NCBI GenBank assembly: GCA_035527715.1
Contig: DATKZY010000030.1
Coordinates: 1-38,006 of the forward strand
DNA: 38,006 nt
Direction of reading: 5' to 3'
Source of the DNA: DSUN01 sp035527715
GTDB lineage: Bacteria > Planctomycetota > PUPC01 > DSUN01
Every line of letters begins with the position of its first letter. The stretch's first letter is position 1. Under the pieces are notes generated by a model. That model was not told the origin of the DNA. It was given only the letters and a program-made list of their open reading frames with translations, and did not search any database. The translations under genes were made by a program, and so were the position numbers. This document shows, one piece after another, positions 1-8,506 of this stretch.

Positions 1-2
1 AG

Positions 3-485
3 CCAATCTTCACCCCCGCCGTCAAGGCCGAGACGGGCCACGACGAGAACATCTCGTTCGCACAGGCCGCCGGCATCGTGGGCACCGAACTGGCCACCGC
101 CCTGCGCGACCGCAGCATCGCCCTCTACAACCGCGCCGCCGCCTACGCACGCGAGCGCGGCATCGTCCTGGCCGACACCACGTTCGAGTGGGGCCAGCTC
201 GACGGCCAGTGCATCCTCATCGCCGACACCAAGTTCGAGTGGGGCCAGCGCGACGGCAGGCTGCTCCTCATTGACGAGATCTTCACCCCCGACTCCTCCC
301 GCTTCTGGCCGATGGACGGCTATCAGCCGGGGCGTCCGCAGCCCTCGTTCGACAAGCAGCCGGTGCGCGACTGGCTGGAAGCCACGGGCTGGGACAAGAC
401 GCCCCCCGCTCCGGCCCTGCCGCCCGACGTCGTCCGCGCGACCACCGAGCGCTACCTCGAGGCTCTGCGGCGGCTGACGAGTTGA
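3..485 (+). CDS. purC: SAICAR synthase PurC, C-terminal part (5' end outside window)
   Basis: Phosphoribosylaminoimidazole-succinocarboxamide synthase, the ATP-dependent step of purine synthesis that joins aspartate to CAIR. The frame is open from base 3, so the N-terminal ATP-binding half lies upstream of the window. Family hallmarks are visible: an IADTKFEWG strand, LIDEIFTPDSSRFW, and SFDKQPVRDWL near the end, followed by the usual helical C-terminus. The odd point is that the IADTKFEWG strand occurs twice in tandem (bases 162-212 and 213-263, 17 residues each), whereas the family normally has it once. The first copy reads LADTTFEWGQLDGQ and the second IADTKFEWGQRDGR. The frame is kept, so the protein may still fold, but activity cannot be judged from sequence. 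Identity of the gene is secure; the effect of the repeat is unknown. Confidence 0.93.
   Translation, partial: PIFTPAVKAETGHDENISFAQAAGIVGTELATALRDRSIALYNRAAAYARERGIVLADTTFEWGQLDGQCILIADTKFEWGQRDGRLLLIDEIFTPDSSRFWPMDGYQPGRPQPSFDKQPVRDWLEATGWDKTPPAPALPPDVVRATTERYLEALRRLTS
162..263 (+). repeat. 51-bp tandem duplication inside purC
   Basis: Two adjacent 51-base units (162-212 and 213-263) encode 17-residue copies of the substrate-loop strand. They differ at several bases, so the duplication is not brand new, and both keep the reading frame. Confidence 0.85.
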
Positions 486-489
486 AAGG

Positions 490-590
490 GGATGAATGGA
501 TGAATGGATGATTGGATGGTTGAAAGAGAGATGCGCCAGGCCACGGTCTGCTTCTGACAAACATCCACCCATCCATTCATCCACCCATCC
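490..590. repeat. Imperfect 30-nt inverted repeat built of GGATGAAT-type units
   Basis: The left arm (490-519) is tandem GGATGAAT-like units. The right arm (561-590) is its near reverse complement with about five mismatches. The loop is about 41 bases. It sits between the purC stop and the MEMO gene start. It could fold as a long hairpin in the transcript and act as a terminator or processing site, or it could be a dispersed repeat. There is no T-run, so a classical intrinsic terminator is not supported. Confidence 0.6.
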
Positions 591-613
591 TCCCATTTCT
601 CCGGGGAGAGCCG

Positions 614-1894
614 TTGGATAAGCCCAAGCTCAGGCACGTCGAAGCCCTCCCCCTCCGCCAGCGCGGCAGAGTCTTCATCCAGCTCCACGACCCCGCGCGC
701 ATCAGCGACAAGGTGCTCGTCGTCCCCCAGGAAATGCTCTTCCTCCTGTCGCTCTTCGACGGCACGAACACGGTCCAGGACATCCAGGCGGCCCTCCTGC
801 GTCAGTTTGGCGAGCTGGTCTTCGCCGAGAAGATTCAGGAGATCATTCAGCAGCTCGATGACGCGCTGATGCTCGACAGCCGGCGCTTCCGAGCGCGCGT
901 CGGGGAAATTGCCGAGGAGTTCCGCCGGTGCCCCGTCCGGCCGCCGTGCAGCGCCGGCTCGGGCTACCCTGCCAACCCGCTTGAGCTGGGCGCGACCCTC
1001 GACGCCCTCCTCGCCCTCGCCGAGGAGCCGTCCGGGGCTGGGCACGGCGAGTCACGCGTCACGCGTCACGCGTCATCGGCCACGTGCCACTCCTCACTTG
1101 CCACTCCTCACTCTCCCCTCGTCGGCCTGATCGCCCCGCACATCGACTTCGAGCGCGGCGGCCCCTCCTATGCCCACGCCTACAAGGCGCTCGCCGAGGA
1201 ATGCCCCGCCGACCTCTTCGTCGTCTTCGGCACCGCCCACCAGGCGCAGAACGCCCTGTTCACCCTCACCCGCAAGAGCTTCGAGACCCCGCTCGGCACG
1301 CTGCCGACCAATGCCGAGCTGGTCGAGGCCCTGGCCAGCCGCTATCGCCGCAAGCCGTTCGCCGAGGAGCTTCTCCACAAGAACGAGCATTCCATCGAGT
1401 TCCAGGTGCTGTGCCTCCAGCACGTGCTCCGCGGCCGCCAGGTCGAGCTCCTCCCCATCCTGTGCGGCTCAATGGAACGCAAGGTGGGCAGCAGGAAGTC
1501 CCCGCGACACGTCGCAGAGATCCGCGATTTCCTCGATGCCCTGCGCGACGTGCTGGCGGAGAGCGGCAGGCAGGTGTGCACCATCGCGGGAGCCGACCTG
1601 TCCCACGTCGGCCGCCAATTCGGCGATGAATACGAGCTTACGCCGCAGGTGATGGCCGACGTCGAGCGCGCCGACCGCGAGATGCTGGCGCACGTCGAGC
1701 GACTCGATGCCGACGCCTTCTACGACTGCGTGCGGGCGGATGGCAACGCCCGCCACGTCTGCGGCGTGCCCCCCATCTACGCCCTGCTCGCCGCGACCCC
1801 TGCCAGCCGCTGCACCCTGCTCGACTACCGTCAGGCCACCGACTACGACCTCCAGCGCTCCGTCACCTTCGCCAGCCTCGCCCTCTACAAGTGA
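614..1894 (+). CDS. MEMO1 family protein (AmmeMemoRadiSam system protein B)
   Basis: A 426-residue protein. Residues from about 172 onward form the MEMO domain, related to class III extradiol dioxygenases: VGLIAPHIDFERGG, then HKNEHSIEFQ, LLPILCGSM and IAGADLSHVG carry the conserved His and acidic positions. The first ~90 residues resemble a small PqqD-like or winged-helix module, which is an inference. The start is TTG at 614, preceded by GGGGAGAG at seven bases, a better site than any nearby ATG. Between the two domains lies a low-complexity insert (about residues 146-168) coded by short tandem repeats. The usual partners, an AMMECR1 domain protein and a radical SAM protein, are not in the window. 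The biochemical role of bacterial MEMO proteins is not settled. Confidence 0.85.
   Translation: MDKPKLRHVEALPLRQRGRVFIQLHDPARISDKVLVVPQEMLFLLSLFDGTNTVQDIQAALLRQFGELVFAEKIQEIIQQLDDALMLDSRRFRARVGEIAEEFRRCPVRPPCSAGSGYPANPLELGATLDALLALAEEPSGAGHGESRVTRHASSATCHSSLATPHSPLVGLIAPHIDFERGGPSYAHAYKALAEECPADLFVVFGTAHQAQNALFTLTRKSFETPLGTLPTNAELVEALASRYRRKPFAEELLHKNEHSIEFQVLCLQHVLRGRQVELLPILCGSMERKVGSRKSPRHVAEIRDFLDALRDVLAESGRQVCTIAGADLSHVGRQFGDEYELTPQVMADVERADREMLAHVERLDADAFYDCVRADGNARHVCGVPPIYALLAATPASRCTLLDYRQATDYDLQRSVTFASLALYK
1052..1113 (+). repeat. Short tandem repeats within the MEMO gene linker
   Basis: Three copies of the heptamer TCACGCG (1052-1072) are followed by two 14-base units of GCCACTCCTCACTY (1086-1099 and 1100-1113). 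They code for a Ser/His/Thr-rich linker. The sequence looks like intergenic low-complexity DNA captured in frame. Confidence 0.75.
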
Positions 1895-1940
1895 CGAGCG
1901 ACGGGCGACAAGCGGCCCCCCCCCACCTGCCGCAAGATGC

Positions 1941-1982
1941 TCAAGATGGCCACGCGCGCGCAAGGGGGGGTGGCCATCTTGA
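1941..1982. terminator. Perfect 13-bp inverted repeat between convergent genes
   Basis: TCAAGATGGCCAC (1941-1953) and its exact reverse complement (1970-1982) flank a 16-base GC/G-rich loop. It lies 46 bases after the MEMO gene stop and faces the convergent lyase-like gene, so a two-way transcription stop is the simplest reading. No strong T-run follows. The rest of 1895-2176 holds only short purine-rich repeats (about 2119-2155) and a small AT-richer patch near 2010-2050; no gene is apparent. Confidence 0.5.
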
Positions 1983-2176
1983 CTAATGCGCCTCAGCGAC
2001 GCCGCGTCGCCATAAGTATCTCAGCATCAATCATATGTGTCTCTGCGTATCCTCTTGGCCGCCCCTTCGCGGGCACCGTCAAGATGCGCAAGTCCCTTCT
2101 CCGCCTCGCGGCGAATTGAGGACGGGGGACGAGGAGGAGGGACGAGGACGATAGGAGCGGGGCCAGGTCCCGAGTG

Positions 2177-4618
2177 TTACTTCCCCCCTCCCCCCTTCCA
2201 GTGCGCCCACTGGAGGAGGTGGCCCGTGCGGAGCATCATGGCGGCCTGGCGACTCCAGACCGAGTTGTCGGGGAGGAAGACCGGGGGCGACTTGGACTCG
2301 GGGAAGCCCTCGGCGAACAGCTCGGCGGCATTCGCCAGGTAGTCCTTGTTCCCCGTCACGTGCCCCACGTAGGCGTAGAGGCCCGAGAGGAAGATCGGGG
2401 CGTCGAAGAAGGTGGACGGGAACTTCTTGCCGCAGCCCTCCTCGAGGAGCTTCAGGACGCTCTCGGCGCCCGTGCGGTGGTGGAGCTGGCAGAGGAACTG
2501 GATGGCGTAGCAGTACTTGATATCCTCCTCCTGGTAGTCCTGGCCGCGCACCTGGGCGTCGGGGTTGAACAGGTGCGGCCCGTGGTTCTTGCGGAGGGCG
2601 GCGACGTGGGTGTCGAAGAGCTTCATCGCCTCGTCCAGCCAACTCCTGTCGGCCGTGAGGTCGTACATCGCGCAGTAGGAGTCCATGGTCCAGGCGATGG
2701 CGGCCATGTTGCCCTGCGGGCCGGCCCAGGGCTTCTTCTGGGCGATCCACGCCCAGGCTGGTTTCAGGGCCTCGGCGTTGCGGCGGCAGCACTCGAGGGC
2801 CTTCGGCTCGCCGGTGAGCAGGTAGTAAAAGACGGCGCCGGCGAGCCAGTTGCTCGTCACGTCGGGCGGGCGATAGAGGCGGTAGCAGTGGTAGTCGGGG
2901 TAGTTGTCGTCGCGCAGCATGAGGCCGCGGAACTCGGGACGCTCGCGGTCCGACCAGTGCTGATCCACGTCCACCCGGTGCCGCGCCATGTCGGTGGCGA
3001 GGCGGAGGAAGCGCACGTCGCCCGTGCGCAGGGCGTCGAGGAGGAGGACCCAGGGCCAGTCGTAGTGCAGGCTGCACGGCCCGCGGCCCGGGACCGCGAT
3101 GTCGCCGAAATCCATCCAGCCGAACCAGAACAGGTTGCGACCCACGACCTGCTGCCGCGCGCGGAAGAGGCTGGTGGGACTCTCGGGGTCTGCGGCGCTG
3201 CGGGTCATGCGCATCCAGGCATCGAGCTTGGCGTCGCACTCGGCGTTGCCGGTCCTGACCTCAGGCGGGGCGAAGAGGCCGGGCGCGGCGTCGGTGGCGG
3301 CATAGTAGGCGGCCGAGGCCAGGGCGAAGAGGGGGGCGGACAACTCGGCGGCCGTCTCCTGCGGCGAGCGGCCGGCGAAGTCGAGGATAAGTTCGTGCCC
3401 CTTGTGTGTGCCGCCGGGCAGGTTGTATAAGCCCTTCCGCACCCTGGCCGTGAGATTGCGGTCGTAGACCGACATGTACTCGGTCGGCGTGCCGTGCCGC
3501 GGCCACTGGAAGCCGAGGGGCCAGAGCCAGAGGCGAAGGGTCGTGCCCTCCAGCTCGATGGCTTTCTCGTAGTTCTGCCAGAAGGCGTGGATCGCGGCCG
3601 TGAGCGACCCTGCCTCGCCCTTGAACGCCACGATGCCGTCGGTGCGGTCGCCTTTCTTCAACTCCTTGTCGTCGCTCGTGATGGTGTACTCGAGGTCGTC
3701 GAAGGTGTGCCAGGCGCCGTGGGGCGGGGGCCGCTTGGCCCGGGCCGGGTCGCGCGCGGGGACGCAGTATTGGAGGACTTTGAGGCGGCCCTGAGCCGCG
3801 ACGTCCTCGCACGAGGCGGCGACGCTGGGGCCGAGGCCGAGGCCCAGCTCCACGGCCAGGCCCTGGAAGAGCAGCCATTCGAGATTCGTCGGCTCGCCGT
3901 CCTCTTTGCCGCCGTAGCCTCTCGCCCCGTCGTTTTCGAGCCAGACGTGGATTTTGGCGAACCGCTGGCCGGCGCAGGCCGTGAGCCGTGCCGTGTAGCT
4001 CAGCAGGCCGTTGTGGGCGCCCGGGAACTTCCCCTTGAGGCACACAATGGCTCGCATCGGTCCGGCCTGTTCGAGCGTCACCTGGCTCGGCGGCCCGGCC
4101 GCCACTTCTTTGCCATCTTCGCCGTGGAGCACCAGGCCCCGGCCGGCTGACGTGATGAGCTCTTTGCCGCCGACCTTGAGAGAGGTGAGGAGATTCGACT
4201 TCCTCTTGTCAATGCTCAGCTCCAAGGGGCCGGTGGAAAGCTTGAGCACATCGGCGGCGTCGGCGACCTGGACGGGGGATGGCGGCGGCTTGTTCCCGCC
4301 GTCGTCGCGGACGACCAGTTGCGCCTTGCCGCCCGCCGCGAGGTCCACCTGGCAGTCCATCAGCGCCCAGCGCACCGAGCCGTCGTCCCAGGGGGCCAGG
4401 AGGGTGAACTGCGCAGGGATGATCTGGCCGTCGGCGGCGACGGAGAGCTTCGCGACGTCCTTGAGGGCGCCCCTGGCAAAGGGGATGCCGCTGGTCACCA
4501 CGCCGCCCTTGCGGGCGACCTGCGCATCGTCGCTGACAGTGAGTTGGACCTCCACTGCCAGAGCGCTGGAAGCCAGGAGGAGAAAGGCAGCCGGAAAGGG
4601 CAGGGTTCGGTTTCGCAT
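2177..4618 (-). CDS. Secreted exo-rhamnogalacturonan lyase-like protein (PcRGLX/YetA type)
   Basis: An 813-residue protein with a clear signal peptide (MRNRT, hydrophobic run, SALAVEV). The N-terminal part (about 24-120) has the IPFARGAL and FTLLAPWDDGSVRWALMD features seen in the first beta-domain of the PcRGLX/YetA (PL26-like) family. A central beta-sandwich follows, with FQWPRHGTP and a GTHKGHELILDF stretch near 420-450. The C-terminal third is helical and rich in Trp/Tyr, like an alpha/alpha barrel. It probably removes disaccharides from the pectin backbone outside the cytoplasm. ATG at 4618 overlaps the upstream stop by one base (TGATG), indicating translational coupling. The frame is open upstream to 5857, but that part is antisense-type shadow of the neighbour's own codons. 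The family call rests on pattern memory; substrate is inferred. Confidence 0.6.
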   Translation of the reverse strand: MRNRTLPFPAAFLLLASSALAVEVQLTVSDDAQVARKGGVVTSGIPFARGALKDVAKLSVAADGQIIPAQFTLLAPWDDGSVRWALMDCQVDLAAGGKAQLVVRDDGGNKPPPSPVQVADAADVLKLSTGPLELSIDKRKSNLLTSLKVGGKELITSAGRGLVLHGEDGKEVAAGPPSQVTLEQAGPMRAIVCLKGKFPGAHNGLLSYTARLTACAGQRFAKIHVWLENDGARGYGGKEDGEPTNLEWLLFQGLAVELGLGLGPSVAASCEDVAAQGRLKVLQYCVPARDPARAKRPPPHGAWHTFDDLEYTITSDDKELKKGDRTDGIVAFKGEAGSLTAAIHAFWQNYEKAIELEGTTLRLWLWPLGFQWPRHGTPTEYMSVYDRNLTARVRKGLYNLPGGTHKGHELILDFAGRSPQETAAELSAPLFALASAAYYAATDAAPGLFAPPEVRTGNAECDAKLDAWMRMTRSAADPESPTSLFRARQQVVGRNLFWFGWMDFGDIAVPGRGPCSLHYDWPWVLLLDALRTGDVRFLRLATDMARHRVDVDQHWSDRERPEFRGLMLRDDNYPDYHCYRLYRPPDVTSNWLAGAVFYYLLTGEPKALECCRRNAEALKPAWAWIAQKKPWAGPQGNMAAIAWTMDSYCAMYDLTADRSWLDEAMKLFDTHVAALRKNHGPHLFNPDAQVRGQDYQEEDIKYCYAIQFLCQLHHRTGAESVLKLLEEGCGKKFPSTFFDAPIFLSGLYAYVGHVTGNKDYLANAAELFAEGFPESKSPPVFLPDNSVWSRQAAMMLRTGHLLQWAHWKGGGGK

Positions 4619-7305
4619 CACTTGCCTCCCAGCTTGCTGGCCGCCTCGGCGGCGAGGCGCCAGAGGGTTTCGGTGCGGCGCGCCCAGTCGGAGCTGACGA
4701 ACCAGGGCATCCCCTCCCCGTCCGAGTGCAGGCAGAAGCGGATGCGCGTGTCGAGCGCGCGGCGGCACTCGGCGGCCAGCTCGTCGCCGAGCCGGGCCTT
4801 CTTCGCCTCGTCGGTGAGCGCTCTCTCGATGAGGACGCGGGCCTCGACCTCCTGGAGGTTCTCGCGGAATGCCTCGGACCGCACGGTGGGCACAGGCCCC
4901 GTCTTGCCCTTGCCGAGGAGGTAGGGGACGCCGTAGTTGAGGTTGAGCTGCCCCCAGTAGCTCTCGGGGTAGCGCCCGGCAAGGCTGTGGGCGACGCGGC
5001 CGCGGGCGTCCTTGAGCACGACCCAGAAGTCGGCCCCGAGGCGTCCCAGGCCGCGGGTGCCGATGGCCTTGGCGTATGCCTCCTTGCTGCGGGTCTTCGC
5101 GCCCATCCAGGCCTCGATCTTGATGCGGTGCTCGACCAGTGTGGTCGCGAGCGACATCTCGCGCGGGTAGTAGGAGAGCCAGAAGGGGTTCTGCCAGCCG
5201 TAGCCGTAGCCCTCGGCGGGGTCCACGGGCACGCTGCCGATGCCCCAGAGGGCGATGGCCATGCCCATCGGGTAGCCCTGCCACTCCGTGCAGTAGTAGT
5301 GCGAGTGCACGGCCCACTTCGCCTGCTCCTTGAGCGTGCCTGTGCAAATGGTGTCCATTGCCATCTTGGTTGGGCGGGCGTCGCCGACGAGGCCGTACAG
5401 CGTCGAGCTCTCGAGGCCGCGCTTCTTGAGGAGGGGGAGGATGCCCCTGTTGAACTTGGCCCAGAACTCCCTGGCCTCGGGCGTGCCCCAGGCGGGGCCG
5501 ACGCGGTCCTTGAGGCCGCCCGTGGCGGGGTCCCAGAGGGTGTAGAGGATGGGCTTGTCGTTGGTGCGGTCGGCGTTGCCGGCGCCGCCGGCGTGGCCCA
5601 TCGAGGACATCGGCTCCCAGCAACACAGGATGACGCCGGGCACCTTGCCCAGGTGCTTCGTCGCCACGTCGAGGTACTTCTCCGCGATGTCGAAGTTCGG
5701 CTCCAGCTCGCCGTCCTTCCCACGGGCCCATCGCACCATGGCGTGCTCGTTGCCCCAGTGGGTGCGGCGAATGGCGGTGAGGTAGACCGTTTTCACCGCC
5801 AGCGGCTTGAGGAGCGCGAATGCCTGGTCGAGGAGCTTCCAGTGCGCGTCGCTCCACAGCTCCACGCCGTAGGCCATGGCCAGCGATTCGGGCGACTCGA
5901 CAATGTCCATGCGGGCGGTGAAGGCGTTAGGGTCGGGCAGTGCCCAGTCGAAGACGCGGAGCTCGAGGGGCACCTCCACGGACGCGACGCCCTCGGCGGC
6001 GACGGCGACCGTGCCCTTGTAGTCGCCCGGCTTCGCATCCGCCGGCACGCTCAGCGTGAGCCAGATGGGCTGCACGGAGCCGCCGTGCTGCTCGTAGACC
6101 GGCACCTCGTCCGGCGGAGAGTCCTCCAGCGAGTCGAACGGCGGCATCCGGCCCCGCCTGGGCGGCTCGCCATCGGGCAGCGCATAGCGCACGCGCACGG
6201 CGGAGGCGGGAATCGAGCCCGGCCCCTTGAGGTCGGAGACCACGGCCTTCAGCCCCTTGAGCGGCTTCGCGTCGCCGACGACGAGTTGCCCCGCGAACGT
6301 GCCGTTCCTCACGCCGCTGAGCCGAACCGGCCGAAGCGGCGCGAAGGGGTCGGGAAGGTCCTCGATGAACGCGGTCTGCACGATGCTCTGGTTCCAGACG
6401 ACGAAGCCTCGGTTCCTGGGCGGGGCCGTGCCCGGCGCCGCCGGGGCGCCCTGCGGAGCCGTCAGGCGGACCTCGGCCAGGCCGATCCGCGCCCAGAACG
6501 TGTCGTCGTGCGGAGGGTTGCACCCATAGGACCCCTTCGGCCGGCGCAGGAACTGCGTGGGGTCCGTCGGCGCGCGGTGGACCGCGATGGCGAGGACGTT
6601 CACGCCCTTCCTGAGCCTGGCGGCGGGGACGGTCACGCCGTCGAGGCGGCGGACCCGCTGGGCGATGCGGGCGCGCCCGCCGTCGCTCCTCTCGCCGCGG
6701 TACATGAGGAAGCCCTCGGCGCTCACCGACACGTCCCGCGGGTACGGCTCCGCCGGGGTGTAGAGGGCGACCTCGCCCTTCGGCATGAACGAGCGTGCGA
6801 CCTCATCGCCGTTGAGGTAGACGACGGCGCCGCCGCGGAAGGCCAGCGAGAACGTGAGGTCCGCCGCCTTGGCAGGGTCGGGCACCTCGAACCGCCCGCG
6901 CAGCAGGATGAGCTTCCAGTTCAGGTCGTTCGACGCCGCGAGCACGGGGCCGCGCTGGCGCACCCACGTGCTGTCGTCGAAATCCAGCTTCATCCAGTCG
7001 CGGGCCGTGTCCTCGGGCAGGCGCAGGACGGGGAGCTGCTCGACCGTGAAGCTGGGGACCTCGGGCTTGTCGGGGTTCTTCCGCAGGAACTCGCCGGCGT
7101 CGCGGGGCGTGATGAAGCGCGCGTGCCGCACCTCGCCCGACGGCAGGAGCAGTTCCTGCGTCTCCCACACGGTGCGGACGCGCCAGAGGGTGCTCGTGTC
7201 GAGCACGACCAGGTCCGCCGCCTGCCCCTCCGCCGCCCGCATACCCGACGAGGCAGCGGCGAGCGCACACGCGACGACCCAACGGAGCGGGTTGAGATGC
7301 CTCAT
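4618..7305 (-). CDS. Large secreted glycoside hydrolase-like protein (DUF4091/DUF6067-like)
   Basis: An 895-residue protein with an N-terminal signal (MRHLN...ASSGMRAAEG). Residues about 90-265 look like a jelly-roll carbohydrate-binding region (FDDSTWVRQRGP, then a segment with VYLNGDEVARS). The middle (about 300-440) is Ig/beta-sandwich-like with PADAKPGDYKGTVAV, typical of proteins that precede a DUF4091-like TIM barrel. The C-terminal half has barrel-like features: AVKTVYLTAIRRTHWGNEH, GVILCCWEPMSS, HSHYYCTEWQGYPMG. The start at 7305 follows GAGGAG at five bases. It lies 49 bases after the sialidase gene and overlaps the lyase gene, so the three are co-transcribed. Catalytic acids cannot be assigned; substrate unknown. 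Confidence 0.6.
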   Translation of the reverse strand: MRHLNPLRWVVACALAAASSGMRAAEGQAADLVVLDTSTLWRVRTVWETQELLLPSGEVRHARFITPRDAGEFLRKNPDKPEVPSFTVEQLPVLRLPEDTARDWMKLDFDDSTWVRQRGPVLAASNDLNWKLILLRGRFEVPDPAKAADLTFSLAFRGGAVVYLNGDEVARSFMPKGEVALYTPAEPYPRDVSVSAEGFLMYRGERSDGGRARIAQRVRRLDGVTVPAARLRKGVNVLAIAVHRAPTDPTQFLRRPKGSYGCNPPHDDTFWARIGLAEVRLTAPQGAPAAPGTAPPRNRGFVVWNQSIVQTAFIEDLPDPFAPLRPVRLSGVRNGTFAGQLVVGDAKPLKGLKAVVSDLKGPGSIPASAVRVRYALPDGEPPRRGRMPPFDSLEDSPPDEVPVYEQHGGSVQPIWLTLSVPADAKPGDYKGTVAVAAEGVASVEVPLELRVFDWALPDPNAFTARMDIVESPESLAMAYGVELWSDAHWKLLDQAFALLKPLAVKTVYLTAIRRTHWGNEHAMVRWARGKDGELEPNFDIAEKYLDVATKHLGKVPGVILCCWEPMSSMGHAGGAGNADRTNDKPILYTLWDPATGGLKDRVGPAWGTPEAREFWAKFNRGILPLLKKRGLESSTLYGLVGDARPTKMAMDTICTGTLKEQAKWAVHSHYYCTEWQGYPMGMAIALWGIGSVPVDPAEGYGYGWQNPFWLSYYPREMSLATTLVEHRIKIEAWMGAKTRSKEAYAKAIGTRGLGRLGADFWVVLKDARGRVAHSLAGRYPESYWGQLNLNYGVPYLLGKGKTGPVPTVRSEAFRENLQEVEARVLIERALTDEAKKARLGDELAAECRRALDTRIRFCLHSDGEGMPWFVSSDWARRTETLWRLAAEAASKLGGK

Positions 7306-7354
7306 GTTCTCCTCGGTTCCATGAAGTGGGTTGCCGAAGCAGCGGCGTGCTCTA

Positions 7355-8506
7355 CTAGCGTCGGAGCAGCGATCCTCTGTCGAGCTTCAGATACCGGACG
7401 ACGGTTCCGTGCCTTCCGCCAGGGGCGCCGCCCGTTGCCCGGTAGGCGACGTGCAGGGTGTCGCGGACCCAAAGAACGTTCGGATAGTCATACCAAGTCT
7501 TGCCATCGTACTCAAGCTGCGTGTAGTTCTCCCACGTACGTCCGCCGTCCGGGCTGGTCTGGCAGGCGAGGGTCAGGCGGGCGCCCTTGTGCCAGTCCTT
7601 CCCCGAGACCTGCGAGTTCCAGACCACCAGGATGCTGTCGGAGCCGGGAATCCGCTCGAGCCGGGCAGGCGCCCGCGGGCCGGGGAGCGTGGAGGCGGCG
7701 AGCGGCGACCAGGTCTCCCCGTGGTCGGTCGAGCGCGATTCATAGAGCGTGCCGCGAGCCGTGCGGCAGAACATCAGGAGATGGCCGGGCCGCCACTCGA
7801 CCACCCCTGGCTCCTCGCAGTGCGGCTCCGCCGCCCCGTCGCGGGCGCAGAGGGGGGATGGCGTCCGCCGCTGCCAGGTTGCGCCCTGGTCGTCCGAGGT
7901 GTAGACGAGGGCGGCGGCGACCGCCTGCTTCCCGATGACGACAGCGGAGTTGTTCCTCGACAAGAACGTGGGGCAGACGAGCCTGCCATTGGCCAAGCGC
8001 ACCAGCCGATCGTGTGCCCCCGTGATGTAGTAGCGCCACCCGCCATCCGAGATCGGCACCTCGTCCGACCACGTGGCCCCGTCGTCGCGCGAGGAGCGGA
8101 AGACCTTCTCGGCGAGCTTGGTGCCGGACTTCCGCTTCGTGTAGGCGAGGCCGAGCCGCCCTTCGGCGAGCCGCACGAGGCCGGGGTGGTAGAGATCGCG
8201 GTCCGCCTCGCGAAGCACGATGGACGGCGCGGACCAGGTTTCTCCGTTGTCCTTCGAGACCACCCTGGCGATGCACGTGCCCTTGGCGTCGTCGCCCGTG
8301 GTGGGCCAGGCCCCGTAGAAGTACACCAGCTCGCCGCTCCGAAGGCACACGAAACTGCCCTCGCCATTCCTGGGGAACTCGACCGTGGCCTCGACGATGA
8401 CCTTGCCGCGAGGGCCGGCCGACGCACCAGGCGTCCCTGCCATTGCGTGGGCCACGAGAAGCGCTCCAACCAGGGGAATCAGGGGGCAGTGAATGGGGAC
8501 GGTCAT
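7355..8506 (-). CDS. Secreted sialidase/BNR-repeat family protein
   Basis: A 383-residue protein with a signal peptide ending near AHAMAG. It has five Asp-box (BNR) motifs of the form S-x-D-x-G-x-T-W: SKDNGETW, SRDDGATW, SDDQGATW, STDHGETW and SPDGGRTW, spaced as in a six-bladed beta-propeller. This matches the exo-alpha-sialidase fold (GH33-like, PF13088-type), which cleaves terminal sialic or related nonulosonic acids. The same fold occurs in other glycosidases and lectins, so sialidase activity is inferred. ATG at 8506 overlaps the upstream oxidoreductase stop as ATGA. Its place among lyase and hydrolase genes supports a role in trimming a complex glycan. Confidence 0.8.
   Translation of the reverse strand: MTVPIHCPLIPLVGALLVAHAMAGTPGASAGPRGKVIVEATVEFPRNGEGSFVCLRSGELVYFYGAWPTTGDDAKGTCIARVVSKDNGETWSAPSIVLREADRDLYHPGLVRLAEGRLGLAYTKRKSGTKLAEKVFRSSRDDGATWSDEVPISDGGWRYYITGAHDRLVRLANGRLVCPTFLSRNNSAVVIGKQAVAAALVYTSDDQGATWQRRTPSPLCARDGAAEPHCEEPGVVEWRPGHLLMFCRTARGTLYESRSTDHGETWSPLAASTLPGPRAPARLERIPGSDSILVVWNSQVSGKDWHKGARLTLACQTSPDGGRTWENYTQLEYDGKTWYDYPNVLWVRDTLHVAYRATGGAPGGRHGTVVRYLKLDRGSLLRR

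Noticed and set aside
4619..5857. N-terminal extension of the lyase-like frame by 413 codons
   Set aside because: The stretch overlaps the upstream hydrolase-like gene in another frame and is Arg/Pro/Gly-rich; a signal peptide begins exactly at ATG 4618.
4726..7938. A 1070-codon plus-strand frame over the hydrolase-like gene
   Set aside because: Shadow of a gene with a signal peptide, ribosome site and domain-like motifs on the minus strand; no motif is seen in the shadow.
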